Part shown: positions 42,424-50,736 of the stretch, in pieces
Numbering within the stretch: the stretch's first letter is position 1
Layout: the number at the start of each line of letters is the position of its first letter
Assembly: GCF_008630535.1 (NCBI RefSeq)
Contig: NZ_VWPH01000005.1
Coordinates: 465,564 to 529,563 of the forward strand
Direction: 5' to 3'
Length of the DNA stretch: 64,000 nt
DNA from: Saccharopolyspora hirsuta
GTDB lineage: Bacteria > Actinomycetota > Actinomycetes > Mycobacteriales > Pseudonocardiaceae
Notes under the pieces: model-generated
Told to the model about the DNA's origin: nothing
What the model saw: only the letters and a program-made list of their open reading frames with translations
Databases searched by the model: none
Program-made: the position numbers and the translations under genes

Positions 42424-43377
42424 TCAGCGCGGGCTGTCCAGCAGCTCCACGGGCTCGGTGATCACGTCGACGAGCGCTCCGTTGCGGGTCACGGTGATCT
42501 GCAGCGGGCGGCCGATGGCTTCGGCGAACATCAGCCGCTGCAGGCCCTGGGCGTCGCGCACCGGGTGACCGCCCGCGGTGAGCACGAGGTCGCCGCGGTG
42601 CAGCCCGGCCCGCGCGGCGGGGCTGTGCCGGACCACGTCCACCACGCGCAGCCCGGTCTGCTGACCGGTGCGCTCGACCAGCTCGTCGGGCAGCGGCGCC
42701 GGGGTGGTCACCAGCCCCAGGTAGGCGCGGCGGACCCGGCCGTGCCGGACCAGCGAGTCGATGATGCGGCGGGTGGTGGCGTTGATCGGGATCGCCAGCC
42801 CGAGCCCCACTCCGGCGACCGCGGTGTTGATCCCCACCACGACGCCGCGCGAGTCGGCCAGCGCCCCACCGGAGTTGCCGGGGTTGAGCGCGGCGTCGGT
42901 CTGGATGACGTCCTCGATGATCCGGGCGGCTTGGCCGCTGCGCGCGGGCAGCGACCGGCCGAGCCCGCTGACCACGCCCGCGGTGACCGACCCGGCGAGC
43001 CCGAGCGGGTTGCCGACCGCGACCACGAGCTGGCCGACCACCAGCCGGTCGCTGTCGCCCAGCTGCACCGGGGGCGGCGTCTCGCCCACCGCGCGCACCA
43101 CCGCCAGGTCCGACAGCGGGTCGGCGCCGACCACGGAGAACGGCGCGTCGGAACCGTCGGCGAAGCGCGCGGTGCCGCCGTCGGCCCGGCCGACGACGTG
43201 CGCGTTGGTGAGCAGGTATCCGTCGTCGGTGAACACCACCGCCGACCCGGTCCCCTCGCCCCACTCGCCAGCCGAGTGCAGGCTGGCCACGCTGGGCGTG
43301 ATCGTGCGGGCGACCTGGGCCACGGTGCGGGAGTAGCCGTCCAGGGCGTCGAAAGGATCGTGCGGAGTCCCGGCCAT
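42424..43377 (-). CDS. HtrA-like serine protease with PDZ domain, no export signal
   Basis: This 317-residue protein has the trypsin-like triad at His60 (TNAHVVG), Asp90 (LSDLAVV) and Ser169 (NPGNSGGAL), then a PDZ domain at about 215-305. HtrA proteins normally have a signal peptide or membrane anchor, but this one starts MAGTPHDPFDALDGYSRTVA with neither, so it is probably cytoplasmic. GGAGG lies 5 nt before ATG 43377, which makes the start secure. It sits 22 bp upstream of the fetB-like gene. Confidence 0.87.
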   Translation of the reverse strand: MAGTPHDPFDALDGYSRTVAQVARTITPSVASLHSAGEWGEGTGSAVVFTDDGYLLTNAHVVGRADGGTARFADGSDAPFSVVGADPLSDLAVVRAVGETPPPVQLGDSDRLVVGQLVVAVGNPLGLAGSVTAGVVSGLGRSLPARSGQAARIIEDVIQTDAALNPGNSGGALADSRGVVVGINTAVAGVGLGLAIPINATTRRIIDSLVRHGRVRRAYLGLVTTPAPLPDELVERTGQQTGLRVVDVVRHSPAARAGLHRGDLVLTAGGHPVRDAQGLQRLMFAEAIGRPLQITVTRNGALVDVITEPVELLDSPR

Positions 43378-43471
43378 CACGACCTCCAACCGGAGTGGTG
43401 TACCTGCCGGAACGCCGCGCAGCACCGCCGGATTCCCGGGCCCCGTTCGCCCTCGGCTTAGCCGGTGGTGC

Positions 43472-44290
43472 TCACGACCGCTCCCGCTCACGAGGAGCAC
43501 GCGCTGCGGTGATGGCGCCCAGCGCGGCGACTGCGGCGAGCACGCCGAGCGTCAGCAGCACGACCTGCGCGTCGTGCACCGGGCCGGTTCCGGCCAGCCC
43601 CGCCAGCACCGATTTCACCCCGATGAACACCAGCACCACGGCCAGCCCGACCGGGGCGTCCGGCATCCGCGCGAGCAGGCCCCGCACCAGGCCGAACACG
43701 TGCTGGAAGCCGACCAGGGCGAGCACTCCGGCCACCAGCGCCAAGGGCCCGGAACCGGTCACCGCGTGCGCGGCGGAGGCCGACATCAGACCGAGCACCG
43801 CCGCGGCGAGCACACCCGTGCCAAGAACCAGGTGCGCGCTCGCTGCGCGGGGCGGAGAGCCTTCGCGGCGGAACGCCTGCCACGCACCCCAGAGGACCGC
43901 AGCGCCCAGCAGGACCGAGGTGGAACCGACCACGAGCGTTCCGGGTTCGCCGAATGCCATCGTGCCGCGGGCCAGCACCCCGACGACCACGACGACCGCG
44001 ATGACCCGGCCCCACTCGGGCGTCCCCGCTGCGACCGAGAGCAGCACGACCAGCAGGTCGACCGTCGACGCCAGCGACGTCCCCCACCCGGCGAAGAACC
44101 TCGCCGCGACGTCGGCCCCGCTGGTGCTGAGCAGCGCTGCGCCGAACAGCACGGCCACCAGGAGCTGGGCGGCGATGATCAGCGCGCAGCGGCGCAACGG
44201 CCGGTCCCGACCGGCGGCGGTCAGATCCCAGGCGACGAGAGCCAGCAGGACTCCCACCGCCGCGAACCAGGAAATCGCAGGCACGCCCAC
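43472..44290 (-). CDS. TerC-like integral membrane protein
   Basis: This 272-residue protein has about eight hydrophobic helices. FAGWGTSLASTVDLLVVLLS resembles the TerC segment with a conserved Ser-Val-Asp, and PVGLAVVLVFIGVKSVLAG matches the late TerC helix. TerC/Alx proteins handle manganese or other metals. Some acidic residues typical of the family seem to be missing, so it may be a divergent member. The start is GTG 44290. It is divergent from the GntR gene. Confidence 0.6.
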   Translation of the reverse strand: MGVPAISWFAAVGVLLALVAWDLTAAGRDRPLRRCALIIAAQLLVAVLFGAALLSTSGADVAARFFAGWGTSLASTVDLLVVLLSVAAGTPEWGRVIAVVVVVGVLARGTMAFGEPGTLVVGSTSVLLGAAVLWGAWQAFRREGSPPRAASAHLVLGTGVLAAAVLGLMSASAAHAVTGSGPLALVAGVLALVGFQHVFGLVRGLLARMPDAPVGLAVVLVFIGVKSVLAGLAGTGPVHDAQVVLLTLGVLAAVAALGAITAARAPRERERS

Positions 44291-44451
44291 AAGCGCCTCC
44301 GGTTCGGGAGCGATCGGCCCCCCGATGGCCGACGTCGGCCCCGCACTGCCGTTCTAGACCCGCCTGGTCGAGGATGTCCAGCGGCCCCAGGGCGATCCAT
44401 CCGTTCGGCGCAGCGGGCGTCCTCTGTGGATGGTCATCCGGATCGCACTGA

Positions 44452-44462
44452 CATACTGTATG
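44452..44462. promoter_or_regulatory. GntR operator copy 1 (CATACTGTATG)
   Basis: CATACTGTATG is a perfect 5 bp inverted repeat with a single central base, 51 bp before the GntR start. The same motif, with another central base, occurs at 52901-52911 and 53032-53042 in the oxalate/formate promoter region. Confidence 0.65.
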
Positions 44463-44513
44463 CTAAAACCATCGGGCAAAACACCCGCGCCCCGACCGAT
44501 GCCGGAGTTGAGC

Positions 44514-45200
44514 ATGTCGCTGACCTCGAAACTGCCGCAGGGCCTCGCCGCGCGCCAGGTCTCGCGCCCGGTCCCGCTCCGGGACACCGTCTACGAGGCC
44601 ATCCTGGAGCTGATCATCAGCGGGGAGCTCAAGCCGGGCCAGCACCTGGTGGAGAAGGAGCTGGCCGAACTGCTCGGGGTGTCCCGCCAGCCGGTGCGCG
44701 AGGCGCTGCAGTGGCTGAAGAAGGACGAGTGGGTGGACCTGCGCCCCGGCTACGGCGCGTTCGTGCACAGCCCCACCCCCGAGGAGGCCGACCAGCTGCT
44801 GGGCGTGCGCACCCTGCTGGAGGCCGAGTCGGCCCGGCTGGCCGCGCTGAACTCGACCAAGAAGGGCATCGCCGAGCTCAAGCAGATCTACAAGCGCGGC
44901 GTGCAGGCGCTCAAGGCCGACGACGTCGAAGCCGTGGTGGCGGCCAACGCCGAGCTGCACGCCCGGATCACCGAGATGTCCGGCAACAAGGTGCTCAACG
45001 AGCTGGTGGCGCAGATCAACCGCCGGGTCCGCTGGTACCACACCCCGGTGGCCAAGTCGCGCGGCAAGAAGTCGTGGGACGAGCACTCCGCCCTGATCGA
45101 CGCGATCGGCAAGAAGGACGCCGACCGCGCGGCGCAGCTGATGCGCGAGCACACCGAGCACACCCGCGAGACCTACCTGGCGCAGAACGCCGAGAGCTGA
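44514..45200 (+). CDS. GntR (FCD) regulator, candidate regulator of the oxalate/formate genes
   Basis: This 228-residue protein has an N-terminal winged helix (KELAELLGVSRQPVREALQWL) and an FCD effector domain. I chose ATG 44514 because GGAG lies 7 nt upstream; an open frame continues to 44430. The sequence CATACTGTATG upstream recurs twice between the divergent fdh and decarboxylase operons 8 kb away. FCD-type GntR proteins usually sense small carboxylates, so oxalate, formate or an acyl-CoA could be the ligand. This link is inferred from the shared motif only. Confidence 0.8.
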   Translation: MSLTSKLPQGLAARQVSRPVPLRDTVYEAILELIISGELKPGQHLVEKELAELLGVSRQPVREALQWLKKDEWVDLRPGYGAFVHSPTPEEADQLLGVRTLLEAESARLAALNSTKKGIAELKQIYKRGVQALKADDVEAVVAANAELHARITEMSGNKVLNELVAQINRRVRWYHTPVAKSRGKKSWDEHSALIDAIGKKDADRAAQLMREHTEHTRETYLAQNAES

Positions 45201-45246
45201 GAAATCCGGTGGACCGCGAGGAAGTCCCGCTGCGACGATCACGGCC

Positions 45247-46080
45247 ATGACGAGCAGCCCGACCGCGGAGCAGGTGACAGCGCTGGTCACCGACGCGCTG
45301 GCGCTGACCGGGGCGCTGCGCCCGATCGACGAGGGCGGCGAGCACCTCTCGTGGTTCTTCGGCGAGCACCACGTGGTGCGCCTGGCCCCGGATCCCGAGG
45401 CGAGCCGGCGGCAGCGGCGCGAACTCGCGCTGCGCGATCTGCTCCGCGACCGGATCGGCGTCCCCGTTCCCCGCTCGGCCGCCAGCGGGGAGTGGGCGCC
45501 CGGACTGAGCTTCACCGTCGACGAACGGCTGCCCGGCACCTCCGCCGAGCTGCGACCGGTGGGTGCCTCCGGTGAGCGGGACCTCGCCGCGATGCTGGCC
45601 GGGCTGCGCTCGACCGATGTCCCGGCCGACCTGCCGACCGCTCCGGTGCGCGACGTGCCGGAACTGCTGCGCACCGCCCGCTCCGCCGCCGACCGCCTCG
45701 CCGCGAACGGCCAGCTCCGGGGCGAGTTCGTGCTGGAGGAGGTCGACCCGGCCCGCGAGGCGGTCCTGCTGCACGCCGATCTGAAGGGCGAGCACCTGCT
45801 GGTCGACGAGCACGGGTCGATCTCCGGCGTGCTGGACTGGACCGACGCCGCGCTCGGCGATCCGGCGACCGACATCGCCGGGCTGGCCATCTCCGTCGGA
45901 GCCGCCGCGGCCGCGCGCATCGCCGAGCGCGCGGGATACCACGCCGACACGAGCGCCCGAGGCCTCCTCTTCGCCCGCTGCGACACGCTGATCCGGCTGG
46001 ACGACCGGCTCAACGGCACCGACGACAGCCCGGAGCCGCTGCTGCGCGACCAGCTCGGCCGCGCCTGGAAACCTGGATAG
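45247..46080 (+). CDS. APH-family phosphotransferase
   Basis: This 277-residue protein has the aminoglycoside phosphotransferase fold. The catalytic loop LLHADLKGEHLLVDEHG carries the HxD motif with His in place of the usual Asn, and VLDWTDAALGDPATD gives the metal-binding Asp. It may phosphorylate a macrolide or a small metabolite; host substrates are common in this family. It follows the GntR gene by 46 bp and precedes a GNAT gene by 9 bp. Confidence 0.78.
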   Translation: MTSSPTAEQVTALVTDALALTGALRPIDEGGEHLSWFFGEHHVVRLAPDPEASRRQRRELALRDLLRDRIGVPVPRSAASGEWAPGLSFTVDERLPGTSAELRPVGASGERDLAAMLAGLRSTDVPADLPTAPVRDVPELLRTARSAADRLAANGQLRGEFVLEEVDPAREAVLLHADLKGEHLLVDEHGSISGVLDWTDAALGDPATDIAGLAISVGAAAAARIAERAGYHADTSARGLLFARCDTLIRLDDRLNGTDDSPEPLLRDQLGRAWKPG

Positions 46081-46089
46081 GGTCGGCCC

Positions 46090-46692
46090 GTGTTCACCGT
46101 TGCCGCCCCCATCACCACCGACCGGTTGGTGCTGCGCCCCTTCACCCTCGAAGACGTCGACGACGTGTGGTCCTACCAGCGGCGGCCGGACGTCACCCAG
46201 CACCTGCTGTGGGAGGCCCGCGACCGCGCGCAGGTCGAAGCGGCGGTCGAGCAGATGGCGCGGGAGCGGGCGCTGACCGAGGACGGCGACTGCCTGAGCC
46301 TGGCCGCGGTCCTGCCGGAGACCGGGCAGGTCGTGGGCCAGGTGGAGCTCGTCTGCCTCAGCCGGGAGGACCGGCAGGGCGAGATCGGCTACGTGTTCAA
46401 CCCCGACTTCCAGGGCCAGGGCCTGGCCACCGAGGCGGCGCGGGCGCTGCTGCGGCTCGGGTTCGAGGGGCTGGACCTGCACCGCATCATCGCCCGCTGC
46501 TCGGCGCACAACCTCGCCTCGGCCAAGCTGGTGGAACGCCTCGGGATGCGCCGCGAAGCGCACTTCATCGACAGCAGGTTCGTCCGGGGTTCCTGGCGCG
46601 AGGAGTTCGTCTACGCGATGCTCCAGCGCGAGTGGAACGCGACCGCGGCTCAGGCCAGCAGCGGCAGGTCGCAGAGGGTCCGGCCGAGGTAG
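46090..46692 (+). CDS. GNAT family acetyltransferase (RimJ/RimL type)
   Basis: This 200-residue protein opens TDRLVLRPFTLEDVDDVWSY, typical of the RimJ/RimL group. The acetyl-CoA loop is in PDFQGQGLATEAARALL, and the family ending HNLASAKLVERLGMRREAHF follows. It may acetylate a ribosomal protein, a peptide terminus or a small molecule. The last 30 residues look unconserved and overlap the convergent acyl-CoA dehydrogenase gene by 43 nt. Confidence 0.83.
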   Translation: MFTVAAPITTDRLVLRPFTLEDVDDVWSYQRRPDVTQHLLWEARDRAQVEAAVEQMARERALTEDGDCLSLAAVLPETGQVVGQVELVCLSREDRQGEIGYVFNPDFQGQGLATEAARALLRLGFEGLDLHRIIARCSAHNLASAKLVERLGMRREAHFIDSRFVRGSWREEFVYAMLQREWNATAAQASSGRSQRVRPR

Positions 46693-47780
46693 TCCAGCGC
46701 CGTGTCGGCGGGGAGCTGGCCGTAGGTGGCGGTGTGCGCGTCGCGGAACCGGCGCTCGATGCCGAAGTCCTTGCGGAAGGCGAACTGGCCGCAGACCTTC
46801 ATGCCGAGCTCGGCGACCTGAACCGCGCTCTCCCCCGCCGTGGCCCGCAGCTGCAGCAGCCGCCGCTGCGCTTCGGTCGGCTGCTGCCAGGCCGCCCGCA
46901 CCGCGTCGGAGAGCAGCAGCCGCACCACGTCGAGCTTGGTCTGCATCCGCGCCAGGTCCGCCCGCACTTCCGGCTGCCGGGGCGGCGGGTCCTGCCAGCG
47001 CGCCCAAGACGGCTGCGGGCCGTTGACGCACTCCACCGACCGCTGCACCACCGACTCCATCAGCCCCAGCGCCAGCGCCGCGTTCAACGCGCACAGCCAC
47101 GGCAGGAGCGTGGTCAGCACGATCTCCACGCCACCGCCGTCGGCACCGAGCACCGCAGAAGCGGGCACCTGCACCGGATCTGCGGTGATCGTGGCCGCCG
47201 CGCTGCCCCGCAGGCCGACGCCGTCGGAGTTCGCCGGGACGCACATGCCCGGCGCGGCAGCCGGAACCAGCCACAGCGTGCTGGCACCGGACGTCCCCAC
47301 CGCGCGGCTGGACCAGACGTAGCTGTCGGCCTCGCCCGCGGACGTCACCCAGTTCTTGCGGGCGTGCAGGTCCACCACACCGCCGTGCTCTCGCGGCTGC
47401 CCGGCGGGTGCGAACGGCCGCCCGCCCTCCGCCAGCGCGAGAGTGCTCAAGTGGCGGCCCGCAGCGATCTCGCGCAGCACCTCCGGCGGCGCGTACTTGG
47501 CCAGCACCGCCGCTGCGGCGTAGTGCGCCTGCAGCACCGCCGCCGTCGAGCCGCAGACGCGCGCCACCTGCGCGACGACCTGGACCGCTTCGGCCAGGCC
47601 GTGCCCGCCTCCGCCGCACCGGGTCGGCAGCGTCAGGCCCAGCAGTCCCGCCCGGCCGAGGGCGTTGATCGTCGGGCGGGGAAACCGACCCAGGTCGTCG
47701 GCGTCGCGCGCGGCCGGTTCGGCGACCGTGCGCAGGACGCGGTCGAGACCGCTGAGGTGGTTGCCCGCCCGCCCGGTCAC
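46650..47780 (-). CDS. Acyl-CoA dehydrogenase family protein in the formate dehydrogenase operon
   Basis: This 376-residue protein has the acyl-CoA dehydrogenase fold: RPTINALGRAGLLGLTLPTRCGGGG at the start and GVGLRGSAAATITADPVQVPASAVLG in the middle, then a helical bundle with CGQFAFRKDFGIERRFRDAH. No catalytic Glu is evident. Its GTG start overlaps the stop of the iron-sulfur subunit by 4 nt, so it is made with formate dehydrogenase. What it does there is unknown. Confidence 0.75.
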   Translation of the reverse strand: MTGRAGNHLSGLDRVLRTVAEPAARDADDLGRFPRPTINALGRAGLLGLTLPTRCGGGGHGLAEAVQVVAQVARVCGSTAAVLQAHYAAAAVLAKYAPPEVLREIAAGRHLSTLALAEGGRPFAPAGQPREHGGVVDLHARKNWVTSAGEADSYVWSSRAVGTSGASTLWLVPAAAPGMCVPANSDGVGLRGSAAATITADPVQVPASAVLGADGGGVEIVLTTLLPWLCALNAALALGLMESVVQRSVECVNGPQPSWARWQDPPPRQPEVRADLARMQTKLDVVRLLLSDAVRAAWQQPTEAQRRLLQLRATAGESAVQVAELGMKVCGQFAFRKDFGIERRFRDAHTATYGQLPADTALDYLGRTLCDLPLLA

Positions 47781-48712
47781 GACCGCGGCTTCCGGCTCTG
47801 GACGTGCTGCCAGCCGAACCGGCCCTTGATGCACAGGTTCCCGTGCCCCACCGAGCTGTCGTGCGGCGAGGTCACCCGCACGATCTCGTTGTCCTGGGTG
47901 TGCAGCGTGACGTTGCAGCCGACACCGCAGTAGGTGCACACCGTGGTGGTCTGCTGCTGCCTCGACTCGTCCCAGGTGCCCGCGGCGCGCATGTCGAACT
48001 CCGTCTTGAAGCTCAACGCCCCGGTCGGGCACACCTCGATGCAGTTGCCGCAGTACACGCACGCCGACTCCGGCAGCGGGCTGGCGAACTCGGTGGAGAT
48101 CCGCGCGTCGAAGCCGCGACCGGCCACCGCGATCGCGAAGGTGTTCTGCCACTGCTCCCCGCAGGCGTCCACGCACTTGTAGCACAGGATGCACTTGCCG
48201 TAGTCGCGGACGTAGAGGTCGTTGTCGACCTTGGCGGGCTGGTGCACGGTGGCCGCGACCGATCCGTCCGGTGGTTCGTGCTCGCCCGGCTGCCGCTCGT
48301 CGCGGTCCTCCGCCGGTGCTGCGGGCGGGCCGAACCGCTCTGGGTCCGCGCCGTACTCGGCCATCCAGTCCGCGACCTTCGGCGTGCTCGACAGGTCGGC
48401 GGAGGAACCCAGCAGTTCCAGCACGAGCTTGCGGCTGTGCCGGGTGCGCTCGGAGTCGGTGCGCACCACCATCCCGTCGGTGACCTGCCGGGAGCAGGCG
48501 GGCACCAGGGTGCGCGAGCCCTCGACCTCGACCATGCACATCCGGCAGGCGTTGCGCGGGCGAAGCGTGTCGCCCCAGCACAGCGTCGGCACCTCGATGC
48601 CCAGCGCGGTGCACGCCTCGAGGATCGTCGCGCCCTCCGGCACGCTGACCGCCCGGTCGTCCAGCGTGAATTCGACCAGTCGGCGCGGAAGTCCGAGATC
48701 AACCGTTGTCAC
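47777..48712 (-). CDS. Formate dehydrogenase iron-sulfur subunit (2Fe-2S, two 4Fe-4S, terminal Fe4S4 domain)
   Basis: This 311-residue protein matches the N-terminal part of NAD-dependent formate dehydrogenase alpha subunits and NuoG. Order: a 2Fe-2S ferredoxin (CWGDTLRPRNACRMCMVEVEG), a His/Cys region, two 4Fe-4S sites (CILCYKCVDAC, CVYCGNCIEVCP), and at the end CTYCGVGCNVTLH, the Fe4S4 domain that normally opens the molybdopterin subunit. The catalytic part is the separate gene at 50737-52644. GTG 48712 fits the domain start. The 139 bp gap to the next gene upstream holds nothing I can name. Confidence 0.82.
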   Translation of the reverse strand: MTTVDLGLPRRLVEFTLDDRAVSVPEGATILEACTALGIEVPTLCWGDTLRPRNACRMCMVEVEGSRTLVPACSRQVTDGMVVRTDSERTRHSRKLVLELLGSSADLSSTPKVADWMAEYGADPERFGPPAAPAEDRDERQPGEHEPPDGSVAATVHQPAKVDNDLYVRDYGKCILCYKCVDACGEQWQNTFAIAVAGRGFDARISTEFASPLPESACVYCGNCIEVCPTGALSFKTEFDMRAAGTWDESRQQQTTTVCTYCGVGCNVTLHTQDNEIVRVTSPHDSSVGHGNLCIKGRFGWQHVQSRKPRS

Positions 48713-48851
48713 GTCTGTTCCGCCTCTCCGCGATTCACAGTGGTGGTTGCGTTGGGGATTGATCTCGCGTTTCGAGGGTTCTTGTGGCTGAGTTGCGCCA
48801 CGGTCCCCTGAGGTGCGGTTGGGCAGGACTGGGGATGTCCACGTGCGCGGG

Positions 48852-50678
48852 TCACCGGAGCCCGCCCGGGTGGGCGGGGCCGGTGAAAGCGCCGAGCCGG
48901 TCCACCGCTGATTCCACCGCGTTCCAGGCGGTCTGCCCCAGCCCGCAAATGGAGGAATCGCGCATCGCCCGGCCGACTTCGCGCAACAGGGCCAGCTCGT
49001 CGGCGGTGTCGCCGCGGTTGCGCACGAGCCGCTGCAGCGCTTCCTCCTGCCGCACCGTACCCACCCGGCACGGCACGCACTGGCCGCAGGACTCGTCCCG
49101 GAAGAACGCGGCGATGCGCAGCAGCAGCGCGGGCAGGTCGGCGGTGTCGTCGAAGACGAGCACAACCCCCGACCCCAGCGTGGTCCCGGCTTCCCGCACC
49201 GCCTCCAGGCTCAGCGGCAGGTCGAGCTGGTCGGGGTTGACGAACCCGCCCGCCGCGCCGCCGAGCAGCACCGCCCGCAGCTGCCGTCCCTCCTCGACAC
49301 CACCGGCGAGGTCGAGCAGCTGCCGCAGCGTGGTGCCGAAGGGGACCTCGTACACGCCGGGCCGCCGGACGTTGCCGGACAGGCAGAACAGCCGGGTGCC
49401 GGTGGAGTCCGCGGTGCCGGTGCGGGCGTACTCCGCGCCGCCGCCGGTGAGGATCAGCGGCACGTTGATCAGCGTCTCGACGTTGTTGACCACCGTGGGC
49501 TTGCCGAACAGGCCCTGCTCCACCGGGAACGGCGGTTTGCTGCGCGGCTCGCCGCGGTAGCCCTCGATGGAGTTGAAGATCGCGGTCTCCTCGCCGCAGA
49601 TGTAGGCGCCCGCACCGCGGCGGATCTCGACGTCGAAGTCGAAGTCCTCCCGGCCGAGGATGCTGCGGCCCAGCAGACCGCGCTCGCGCGCCCGGTCGAT
49701 CGCGTTCTGCAACCGGCGCACCGCCCGCGGGTACTCGCCGCGGATGTAGAGGTAGCCGCGGCGGCAGCCGGTGGCGAACCCGGCGATGGTCATGGCTTCC
49801 ACGACCGCGAACGGATCGCCCTCCATGACCACGCGGTCCTTGAAGGTGCCGGGCTCGCTCTCGTCGGCGTTGCACACCAGGTAGTGCGGCTGGGCGGGCT
49901 GCCCGGCGGTGGCCGCCCACTTGCGGCCGGTCGGGAACGCGGCGCCGCCGCGCCCGGTCAACCGCGCGTCGCTGACCTGCCGGACGACCTCGGCCGCGCC
50001 GATCTCCAGCGCCCGGCGCAGCGCGAGGTAGCCGCCGTGCGCCCGGTAGTCGTCGAGGCTCTCCGGATCGACCACGCCGATCCGCCGCAGCAGCCGCAGC
50101 GAGGGGTCACCGGCCTGCGGCACCGAGTCGCGCACCGGTGGCTCGTGGTCCCCGTCGACCGGACCGCTCGCGGTGACCTCCACTGTGGACTCCCGGTCGG
50201 CCGGTGCCAGCAGCTGCGTCCGCGCCGGATCACCGGCCTGGAACGCCAGCACGGCGGGAGCGCGCTCGCACACCCCCAGACACGGGCTGCGCAGCCACAT
50301 CACGTCGCCGTTCGCTTGACCCGCGCGCCCCACCCCGGACTCCAGCGCCGCGCACAGCTGTGCCGACCCACCGGCCCGGCAGGCCAGGTCGTCGCAGACG
50401 TGCACCACGCGCGGCGGCCGCGGTCGCAGCGCGAACAGCGCGTAGAAGCTGGCCACGCCGTAGGCCTCGGCTGGCGGGATGGACAGCCGCTCGCAGATGT
50501 GGTTCAACGCGCCCTGGCTGATCCAGCCCACCCGGTCGTTGACCGCGTGCAGCGCGGGGAGCAGCTGGTCGCGCCCGTGGCGCGGACCGTGTCCGTTGCC
50601 GCCCGGCGGCCCGAGCAGCGCGTCCACCGCGGCCCTCTCGACGTCCGTCGGCGTGGCGTTGAGCAAGTGCAGATCCAC
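48852..50678 (-). CDS. NAD/FMN-binding subunit of formate dehydrogenase (NuoE-NuoF fusion)
   Basis: This 608-residue protein fuses two complex I-type modules. Residues 1-170 are a NuoE-like thioredoxin fold with a 2Fe-2S site (CDDLACRAGG and SPCLGVCERAP). Residues 200-600 are NuoF-like: FMN/NAD motifs GRGGAAFPTGRKW and YICGEETAIFNSIEG, then a 4Fe-4S site CGQCVPCRVGT with a distant Cys. It hands formate electrons to NAD+. GTG 50678 has GAGGAGG 5-6 nt upstream. It corresponds to FdsB plus FdsG. Confidence 0.87.
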   Translation of the reverse strand: MDLHLLNATPTDVERAAVDALLGPPGGNGHGPRHGRDQLLPALHAVNDRVGWISQGALNHICERLSIPPAEAYGVASFYALFALRPRPPRVVHVCDDLACRAGGSAQLCAALESGVGRAGQANGDVMWLRSPCLGVCERAPAVLAFQAGDPARTQLLAPADRESTVEVTASGPVDGDHEPPVRDSVPQAGDPSLRLLRRIGVVDPESLDDYRAHGGYLALRRALEIGAAEVVRQVSDARLTGRGGAAFPTGRKWAATAGQPAQPHYLVCNADESEPGTFKDRVVMEGDPFAVVEAMTIAGFATGCRRGYLYIRGEYPRAVRRLQNAIDRARERGLLGRSILGREDFDFDVEIRRGAGAYICGEETAIFNSIEGYRGEPRSKPPFPVEQGLFGKPTVVNNVETLINVPLILTGGGAEYARTGTADSTGTRLFCLSGNVRRPGVYEVPFGTTLRQLLDLAGGVEEGRQLRAVLLGGAAGGFVNPDQLDLPLSLEAVREAGTTLGSGVVLVFDDTADLPALLLRIAAFFRDESCGQCVPCRVGTVRQEEALQRLVRNRGDTADELALLREVGRAMRDSSICGLGQTAWNAVESAVDRLGAFTGPAHPGGLR

Positions 50679-50736
50679 AGCGCCTCCTCGCGCCCGAGAC
50701 CCGCCGTCACATCACGGAACTGACCGCATCCCCGCC

